Part shown: positions 24,426-29,739 of the stretch, piece after piece
How the letters are laid out: each line of letters starts with the position of its first letter
Numbering within the stretch: position 1 is the first letter of the stretch
NCBI GenBank assembly: GCA_038750655.1
Contig: JBCDGZ010000101.1
Location: forward strand, 1 to 29,739
Direction of reading: 5' to 3'
Length of the DNA: 29,739 nt
From: JBCDGZ01 sp038750655
GTDB lineage: Bacteria; Bacteroidota; Bacteroidia; Chitinophagales; Saprospiraceae
Notes under the pieces: generated by a model
The model's database searches: none
What the model was told of the DNA's origin: nothing
The model's input: only the letters and a program-made list of their open reading frames with translations
Position numbers and translations under genes: made by a program

Positions 24426-24983
24426 TTACTCCGCATTTCCCTTCTTCCGGATAGCTGATTTGGGCCGAAATACCTTGATGACTTCCTCATTAGCCTCTAA
24501 GTAAGGCCCTTCAATTAGGTCAATACAATAGGGAATCGCTGGAAAAACAGCATCCAGACATTCGCGAATAGCCTTGGGCTTACCGGGCAAATTCACGATT
24601 AAAGTATTATTCCGAATGCCGGCTGTTTGTCTGGAGAGAATGGCTGTAGGAACATATTGTAAACTCACACGTCGCATTTGCTCACCAAATCCCGGCATCA
24701 TCTTTTGACAAACCTGCTCCGTTGCCTCTGGCGTCACATCTCGCGCGGCGGGCCCGGTACCCCCTGTGGTAATAATCAAGCAACAGCCTTCTTCATCTGC
24801 CATCTCAATCATCTTCGCTGCAATTTGATCTTGTTCGTCAGGAATTACCGCATAAGCATATTCCCAGTCGCTAATCAAATAGTCTTTCAAAGTGGCCACC
24901 ACCGCTTTTCCTGGAATATCTTCATAAATACCCTTAGAGGCCCGATCAGAGACATTAATAATTCCAAACTTCGCTACTGTCAT
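24426..24983 (-). CDS. mogA: Molybdopterin adenylyltransferase
   Basis: A 185-aa enzyme very like E. coli MogA: IGIINVSDRAS-type start, VIPDEQD, LIITTGGTGPAARDVTPEAT, MPGFGEQMRRVSLQYVPTAILSRQ, NTLIVNLPGKPKAIRE and EGPYLEANEEVIKVFRPKSA. It adenylates molybdopterin before molybdate insertion. MoaB relatives lack the MPGFGEQMR/FRPKSA pattern, which favours MogA. It is a lone gene here, with AAAAAGG about 7 bases before the ATG, and is divergent from the flavoprotein. No other molybdenum-cofactor gene is in the window. Confidence 0.93.
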   Translation of the reverse strand: MTVAKFGIINVSDRASKGIYEDIPGKAVVATLKDYLISDWEYAYAVIPDEQDQIAAKMIEMADEEGCCLIITTGGTGPAARDVTPEATEQVCQKMMPGFGEQMRRVSLQYVPTAILSRQTAGIRNNTLIVNLPGKPKAIRECLDAVFPAIPYCIDLIEGPYLEANEEVIKVFRPKSAIRKKGNAE

Positions 24984-25059
24984 TTGTTGCCTTTTTATGG
25001 GGTCGAAAATAACGAAAAAATCTTTTCCAGTATGACTTATACCTATTTGATAAAATTAT

Positions 25060-25101
25060 TGCAACCGAGTCGCGTTAATAGAAGTTATTTGTTTACTTTT
25101 G
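25060..25101 (+). promoter_or_regulatory. Promoter and operator-like site of the flavoprotein operon
   Basis: TGCAAC-CGA-GTCGCG at 25060-25074 resembles the palindromes at 21102 and 21140 and is followed, as there, by TTAAT-type sequence. A -7 box TACTTTTG lies at 25094-25101 and runs into GCAGCGG, much as the other promoter runs into GCAGCTGAG. The -33 position is not a good TTTG. The shared design suggests one regulator acts at both promoters. Confidence 0.55.
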
Positions 25102-25139
25102 CAGCGGTTTGATGTTACAAAAGCATATTGATCATTCAT

Positions 25140-26276
25140 ATGGGCAATAATAATTATTCCAAAGAAAGGCACTATGACGTTATCGTAGTTGGTGCAGGAC
25201 CTGCGGGTTTAGGAGTGAGTATTCTTTTACAAAAGTTCGGCATAAATTACGTCATTTTAGAAAAGACCTCGGTCGGGGCTTCGTTTAGAAAATGGCCAGA
25301 GGAAACCCGGTTTATATCGCCTTCGTTTACGGGGAATTTTTTTATGATGCCGGATTTAAATGCCATTACTCCTGATACTTCGCCTGCTTTTGAACTTTTA
25401 ACGGAACACCCTACGGGAAATGAGTATGCAGATCATCTGGAAAACATCGCCAATCATTTCCAGTTAGCGGTAAAAACGGGTATCGAGGTTAAAAGTGTGG
25501 AAGATATAGGTGGGGCCTTCCTATTGAGTACCAATTATGGAATATACAGTAGTTCATACGTCATATGGGCCGCCGGAGAATACCAGTATCCTAAAACGAA
25601 TTCCTTTGAGGGAGAACAACTGTGTGCCCATTATTCTGAGATCAGCTCCTTTTCGAATATAGAAGGTAATGAGAGTGTTGTTATCGGTGCCTATGAATCA
25701 GGATTCGATACCGCCATTAATTTGGCGAAACTCGGAAAAACAGTAACGCTTATTGATGATTTTGAATATCTAGAATACATAAGGAGCGATTCAAGTTATT
25801 CCCTTTCTCCTTTCACCAGAGATAGAATCAAGGAGGTCATTCACGATGAGATTTTCTACGTCAAGGAAACAAGAGTGGAAAAGGTAGAATTGGACAATGG
25901 TCAATACATCGTAACAACCAATAATGGTAAGACCTTTATTTCGGATGATAAACCGATCAATTGTACGGGATTCGATACTAGTCTTAAATTGGTAAAGGGG
26001 CTATTTTCCTTTGAGGAAGGCTATCCTCTATTGACCGAGTTTGATGAGTCTCGGAAAACAGAAAACCTCTTCTTAGTAGGACCTCAGGTGAAGCACGGGA
26101 CCGCCTTATTCTGCTTTATCTATAAGTACAGACAACGATTTGCCATCGTTGCCGAAGAAATTGCAAAACGGCTGAGCGTTCCCTTTGAGTACATAGAGGA
26201 GGGGCTACTAGAATACAAAACCAATAACTTTTATCTGAAAGATTTATCCTGTTGTGATGGGGAATGTGTTTGTTAA
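25140..26276 (+). CDS. FAD/NAD(P)-dependent oxidoreductase with Cys-rich C-terminus
   Basis: From ATG 25140 the product has 378 residues. A Rossmann dinucleotide motif DVIVVGAGPAGLG (G18, G20, G23) opens the FAD domain. A second nucleotide motif VVIGAYESGFDTA lies mid-protein, though its glycines are unusual (GAYESG), and NLFLVGPQV is the late FAD-contacting segment. The layout is that of flavin monooxygenase/thioredoxin-reductase-like proteins, similar to CzcO or ArsO annotations. The last eight residues are CCDGECVC, a likely metal or disulfide site. It is two bases upstream of an arsenite-type permease gene, as in ars clusters with a flavoprotein. Substrate is unknown. The TTG at 25128 is a less likely start. 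Confidence 0.8.
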   Translation: MGNNNYSKERHYDVIVVGAGPAGLGVSILLQKFGINYVILEKTSVGASFRKWPEETRFISPSFTGNFFMMPDLNAITPDTSPAFELLTEHPTGNEYADHLENIANHFQLAVKTGIEVKSVEDIGGAFLLSTNYGIYSSSYVIWAAGEYQYPKTNSFEGEQLCAHYSEISSFSNIEGNESVVIGAYESGFDTAINLAKLGKTVTLIDDFEYLEYIRSDSSYSLSPFTRDRIKEVIHDEIFYVKETRVEKVELDNGQYIVTTNNGKTFISDDKPINCTGFDTSLKLVKGLFSFEEGYPLLTEFDESRKTENLFLVGPQVKHGTALFCFIYKYRQRFAIVAEEIAKRLSVPFEYIEEGLLEYKTNNFYLKDLSCCDGECVC

Positions 26277-26277
26277 A

Positions 26278-27198
26278 ATGAAGCAGCTTAGAGAACCCTT
26301 ATTTTTAATCATTGCCATTATAGCTGGATCCTTAACGGGCTTGTATTCGACCTTCGAAATGTCCTTTGTAGATTCCTCTATCATCGCGCTACTCTTTTTT
26401 TTATTCTATAATTTGTCTTTTGATAAATATCTACAAGGGGCTAAGAACAAGAAATATCTATCAATCGCTTGGGTTTCGAATTTTGTTCTAATCCCTTCTT
26501 TAGCGTTTATAATAGCCAGTATTTTTGTAGATAACTCCAATGCCGTTTTTGTTTGACTGATTATCTATTTTGTTGCTCCATGTACCGACTGGTTTTTAGG
26601 GTTTACTAAACTGGCGAACGGAAATGTTGAAGTCAACTCGGCCCTACTTCCCATAAATTTACTTTCACAAATTGTCCTTCTTCCCGTTTATCTGTATGTA
26701 TTTACTGCTCGTACGATTAGCATTCCATTTGATTCTTTTTTTGATGTTTTAATTAACTGGGTATTGCTCCCTTTTGTAGCGGCGCAATTGCTACGTTTTA
26801 TCGTAGCAAAGTTGAGCAAGCAATACCTGGAAAAGAGCAACGTTCTTGCAGAGTTGGGCATCTTGCTTTCCCTTGTTCTTCTGGTATTCTCTATATTTCA
26901 TTCTAATATCCATTCGTTACTTGAGGATATTCACTTGCTCCCCATCATATTTGTGGTGATTCTAATCTTTTTTGTGATCACGTATTTTCTGATGAAATTG
27001 ATCTCTAAAAAATTGACCTTATCAAAAGAAGAAAAAGTTAGTCTGACGATCACCACAGCAGCAAGGAATGCTCCCCTGATGCTGGTCATCAGCTTAGGAC
27101 TTTTCCCACAGGAAACGGCCATTCAATTGGTGCTAATTATCGGTATGCTTATCGAGCTTCCTCACCTGATTGCGATTACTTATTTGTTAAAGCGATAG
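26278..27198 (+). pseudogene. Arsenic-resistance-type permease (SBF/Acr3-like), interrupted by an in-frame TGA
   Basis: Reading from ATG 26278 gives 92 codons, then TGA at 26554-26556, and then the same frame stays open to 27198. The two parts join into one roughly 306-residue, ten-helix permease. After the stop come VAPCTDWFLGFTKLANGNV and SALLPINLLSQIVLLPVYL, and near the end TTAARNAPLMLVISLG and IGMLIELPHLIA. These are the conserved parts of bile-acid:sodium-symporter-family arsenite permeases. Relatives usually have Gly at about this place, so GGA to TGA is the simplest change. No other break is seen, so the lesion is recent, is a sequence error, or is read through. The ATG lies one base after the flavoprotein stop codon. 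Confidence 0.8.
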
Positions 27199-27270
27199 TT
27201 TAGATACTGAAAGGATACAATAACTTTACAAAAAAGTAATTTATGAAGCTTCAAGATCGCTGATCTACGA

Positions 27271-27301
27271 TTGGGAAAATAAATAGGAACCCTTAATTTT
27301 G
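27271..27301 (+). promoter_or_regulatory. Likely promoter of the PhoX-family gene
   Basis: TAATTTTG (27294-27301) fits the -7 consensus TAnnTTTG, with TTG at 27271-27273 twenty bases upstream, one more than the usual 19. The ATG follows 17 bases after the box, so the leader would be very short. Confidence 0.5.
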
Positions 27302-27318
27302 AATTAAAAGCCAGTTCA

Positions 27319-28743
27319 ATGAATAAGAGTTCACAACAAGGTAGTCGAAACCGCCGAACATTTATTAAACAATCTGCTATTGTTAGTCTGGGCTTCCTAG
27401 CACTGGCCCGTTGCAGCAACGGCCCCCGCCCGGAAGCTAAAGGTAAGGCGCCAGGGCTGGCAAGCGCAGGAACATCAAAGATTCAACTGCAATCGGATTC
27501 GGAGGGTTATCTGGATTTACCGGAGGGCTTTAGCTACCGGGTCATTTCCCGGCAGGGGCAGCGGATGAGTGATGGCTTTTTGGTGCCCGCTCGCCCGGAC
27601 GGTATGGGGACTTTTGATGGTGGAAATGGGAAGGTTGTCATTGTCCGAAATCATGAAAATAGCCCCAATGATAGTAATTTAGGGCCTTTTGGGGAGCGTA
27701 ATGAGCTATTAGATCAAATCGATTCTGCGAAATTATACGATGCGGGGAAGTTGAAAAAACCGGGGCGCGGTGGGACAACTACGCTGGTCTACGACGAAGA
27801 GCGCGAAGAGTTGGAACAACAGTTTCTTAGCCTGGCGGGCACCTATCGCAACTGTGCCGGGGGCATCACCCCCTGGAACAGCTGGCTGACTTGTGAGGAG
27901 GATACAACGCTGAAAAAGGGAACAATAGAAAAAGACCACGGGTTTGTGTTTGAGGTACCAGCGCGGGTGGAGCCCGGAGTGGCTGATCCACTGCCGATCA
28001 CTGCGATGGGCCGCTTCAACCACGAAGCCGTGGTGGTTGATCCCAAGACTGGCATTGTTTACCAAACGGAGGACGAGGGTGATGGCCTCATTTATCGCTA
28101 CATTCCCAACGTGCCAGGGCAGCTCTTGCAAGGCGGGCGCTTGCAGGCTTTGGTGATAATCGATCAACCCGGTTTTGATACTCGCAATTGGAAGGAGAGG
28201 AGCATGGAACTTCGGCAACAGCTTAAGGTGGGGTGGATAGACCTGGAGGAGGTGTTATCTCCCGAGGATGATCTGCGCTATCGCGGGTTTGAGGCGGGTG
28301 CAGCCCGGTTTGCGAGAGGGGAGGGGATGTGGTTTGGAAATAATGAATTCTTTTTTGCCTGCACCAATGGAGGACCGAAAAAATGGGGGCAGGTATTTCG
28401 CTATCAGCCCTCGCCCCTAGAAGGAAAGCCCGGTGAGAAGGAGCAGCCTGCTACCTTGGAGCTTTATGCGGAGTCGACGGATCGGGAGCTTTTGAATATG
28501 TGTGATAATCTAACGATTGCTCCTTGGGGCGATGTCATCCTATGCGAAGACAATGGTCAGCGCAATCACATCAGAGGCATTAATAAGAACGGGGAGATTT
28601 ATAACTTTGCTTGCAACCGCAGTTCGAGATCAGAGTTTGCTGGACTGGTGTTTTCTCCTTCGGGCAAAACTTTATTTGTCAATGTCCAGGAGAATGGAGA
28701 TACCTTGGCCATCACAGGGCCTTGGGACAGCTTGATGGTTTAA
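27319..28743 (+). CDS. PhoX family (DUF839) protein, Tat-type signal
   Basis: A 474-aa exported protein. The N-terminus NRRTFIKQSAIVSLGFLALARC has the twin-arginine pattern with a short hydrophobic core; the Cys after it lacks a standard lipobox (LARC), so lipidation is uncertain. The body matches the PhoX/DUF839 propeller: LDLPEGFSYRVISRQG, VIVRNHEN, GGTTTLVYDEE, LAGTYRNCAGGITPWNSWLTCEED, GRFNHEAVVVDP, YQTEDEGDGLIYRYIP, and near the end DNLTIAPWGDVILCEDN and SRSEFAGLVFSPSGKTLFVNVQENG. PhoX enzymes are calcium/iron phosphatases, but many DUF839 members are untested. It stands alone, with its own promoter and a strong terminator. Phosphatase activity is plausible, not shown. Confidence 0.88.
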   Translation: MNKSSQQGSRNRRTFIKQSAIVSLGFLALARCSNGPRPEAKGKAPGLASAGTSKIQLQSDSEGYLDLPEGFSYRVISRQGQRMSDGFLVPARPDGMGTFDGGNGKVVIVRNHENSPNDSNLGPFGERNELLDQIDSAKLYDAGKLKKPGRGGTTTLVYDEEREELEQQFLSLAGTYRNCAGGITPWNSWLTCEEDTTLKKGTIEKDHGFVFEVPARVEPGVADPLPITAMGRFNHEAVVVDPKTGIVYQTEDEGDGLIYRYIPNVPGQLLQGGRLQALVIIDQPGFDTRNWKERSMELRQQLKVGWIDLEEVLSPEDDLRYRGFEAGAARFARGEGMWFGNNEFFFACTNGGPKKWGQVFRYQPSPLEGKPGEKEQPATLELYAESTDRELLNMCDNLTIAPWGDVILCEDNGQRNHIRGINKNGEIYNFACNRSSRSEFAGLVFSPSGKTLFVNVQENGDTLAITGPWDSLMV

Positions 28744-28746
28744 TAA

Positions 28747-28787
28747 TTATTCAGCCCAGCACTACGCACGCGGGCTGGGCTGAATAA
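28747..28787. terminator. Bidirectional intrinsic terminator
   Basis: TTATTCAGCCCAGC (28747-28760) and GCTGGGCTGAATAA (28774-28787) are perfect reverse complements of 14 bases around a 13-base loop. It lies between the convergent ends of the PhoX-family gene and the GH18-like gene. T/A-rich flanks serve both strands. Confidence 0.85.
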
Positions 28788-28793
28788 ATCAAC

Positions 28794-29684
28794 TTAGCCT
28801 TTCACCGCATGGGGAGCTTCCATCCCCAATCCCACCTTTACGGCATTCATATAATTAAAAAAGTCAGGGCCTTTGATGCTAGAGTAGACCCAGATGAAGC
28901 CTCCGCCGATGGCCTGCGGCTGCGAATTGGGCCGTCCTCCCCAACAACTACCAGAGGCCGAGCCTTGCCCGGTTCTCCACAGCGTAAATAAGTTCTGCAT
29001 ATCCGTAGGCGTACAGTTGGTCTGCGGACAGCAGCAGTCGTTGCAGGTACCCGCTACAATGGAAGTCCCCATGTTCAGCCAGTCCCCAGGATTATTGTAT
29101 TTTCCGCCCGCGTAGCACTGCAGATTCAGCCAGGCCACCGTTCCACCCTTACTCTGTACATCCTTCACCCAGACCTGCCAATCCGACTGATGGTTGTACG
29201 GCGCGGCGGTGAGCTTCAGGCCTACTTTGACGGCCGCCTCCGCAAGGACAAAGATGGGCGCACCTGGCTTGAAATTCCCACCCTCGTAATCCAGATCAAT
29301 GCCATCAAAGCCTAAGGTACTCTTGATGTGAAAAAGGATATTGTGAGCAGCAGTAGGATTACTGGTAATCAAGCTACTCATGAATTCTGTACCATTGGTA
29401 GAAAACGAAAGATACAATTCTTGTACATCTCCGCCGTTGCGTAAGCTCTTTAACAGCGTGGGCCACTGCGAGCTACCAATATAATCCCCGGTAGTATTGT
29501 AGAGCGGGTTGGTCGCATCATTGAACACCAATTCGCTGGGGTTACTGGCGCTTTGATTCAGCAGGCCCAGGATGGGACTGGTGAGTGGACTTTGCTGTAG
29601 GGTTTTAATGGTTCCAGAAGGATCAGAACCTGCGCTAGGATACACTTCGTTGCCCACGTAAAGGGCGATTCTTGGGTTTGGCAT
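28794..29684 (-). CDS. GH18-like chitinase-family protein without signal peptide
   Basis: The 296-aa protein starts MPNPRIALYVGNEVYPSAGS and has no signal peptide or membrane helix. Residues 125-134 read GFDGIDLDYE, which satisfies the GH18 motif DxxDxDxE with the catalytic acid at E134. The preceding strand VQELYLSFS and the later LKLTAAPYN and VAWLNLQCYAG fit a TIM barrel of this family, including the Tyr/Gln near the active site. A Cys cluster CNDCCCPQTNC lies near residue 220. It is shorter than typical secreted chitinases. It could act inside the cell, leave by a leaderless route such as a contractile system, or bind sugar without cleaving it. It ends six bases from the shared terminator. 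Confidence 0.75.
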   Translation of the reverse strand: MPNPRIALYVGNEVYPSAGSDPSGTIKTLQQSPLTSPILGLLNQSASNPSELVFNDATNPLYNTTGDYIGSSQWPTLLKSLRNGGDVQELYLSFSTNGTEFMSSLITSNPTAAHNILFHIKSTLGFDGIDLDYEGGNFKPGAPIFVLAEAAVKVGLKLTAAPYNHQSDWQVWVKDVQSKGGTVAWLNLQCYAGGKYNNPGDWLNMGTSIVAGTCNDCCCPQTNCTPTDMQNLFTLWRTGQGSASGSCWGGRPNSQPQAIGGGFIWVYSSIKGPDFFNYMNAVKVGLGMEAPHAVKG

Positions 29685-29711
29685 AAGGGTTATATTTTAT
29701 ATGTAAAAAGC

Positions 29712-29725
29712 TGTCAATATTGACA
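29712..29725. promoter_or_regulatory. Perfect palindrome upstream of the GH18-like gene
   Basis: TGTCAATATTGACA is a perfect 14-base palindrome, 28 bases upstream of the GH18-like ATG and within an A/T-rich leader. Its place and symmetry suit a dimeric regulator. A CAAA (TTTG on the minus strand) lies just beyond it, but no clear -7 box was found. Confidence 0.4.
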
Positions 29726-29739
29726 TTACAAATAAATAT

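Noticed and set aside
26554..26556. TGA as a selenocysteine codon
   Set aside because: No selenocysteine-insertion hairpin was seen just after it, relatives are expected to have Gly and not Cys here, and a transport helix is an unlikely place.

Overview
The window reads as a chromosomal piece of a free-living, aerobic member of the Bacteroidota, probably near the Saprospiria. The grounds are a T9SS-type C-terminal sorting domain, a fused CcoN-CcoO oxidase subunit, a CcoP with a single haem c, -7 boxes of the Bacteroidota form TAnnTTTG, and a KilA-N gene of the kind common in this phylum. Lineage is inferred from gene content only.

Left edge (1-3347, minus strand): the 5' part of an unrecognised gene lies just downstream of paaZ, a phenylacetate-pathway enzyme that carries an extra DUF1569/DinB-like domain. 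The gap 3348-4004 has no protein gene. It holds one copy of a roughly 100-base palindromic repeat, then a cobalamin riboswitch with an intrinsic terminator in front of a secreted DUF4465 protein (4005-4979).

Centre left (4976-13575, minus): a complete cbb3 oxidase operon, in transcription order ccoI, ccoS, ccoNO, ccoQ, ccoP, ccoG, ccoH and a TauE/SafE-like membrane gene. Two Fnr/Crp-like boxes 22 bases apart lie upstream. A second copy of the palindromic repeat sits between ccoI and ccoS and encodes the last codons of ccoI.

Centre (13594-20105, minus): a second cobalamin riboswitch leads a B12 scavenging operon: btuB-like receptor, a Dph6-like PP-loop protein, cobT, cobS, cobC and an MFS transporter. 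With the DUF4465 gene this gives two B12-controlled units for uptake and lower-ligand assembly.

Right (20141-29739): a KilA-N gene; a MerC-like / ABC ATPase / FtsX-like permease / DUF3299-like operon that looks like metal handling; a small conserved-looking protein; mogA; a flavoprotein with a Cys-rich tail followed by an arsenite-type (SBF family) permease broken by one in-frame TGA; a PhoX-family protein; a strong bidirectional terminator; and a GH18-like protein without a signal peptide. The promoters of the MerC operon and the flavoprotein operon share a GCAAC-NGA-GTTGC palindrome next to similar -7 boxes. This suggests one regulator, possibly Zur-like, controls both. No tRNA, rRNA, CRISPR array or insertion sequence was seen.
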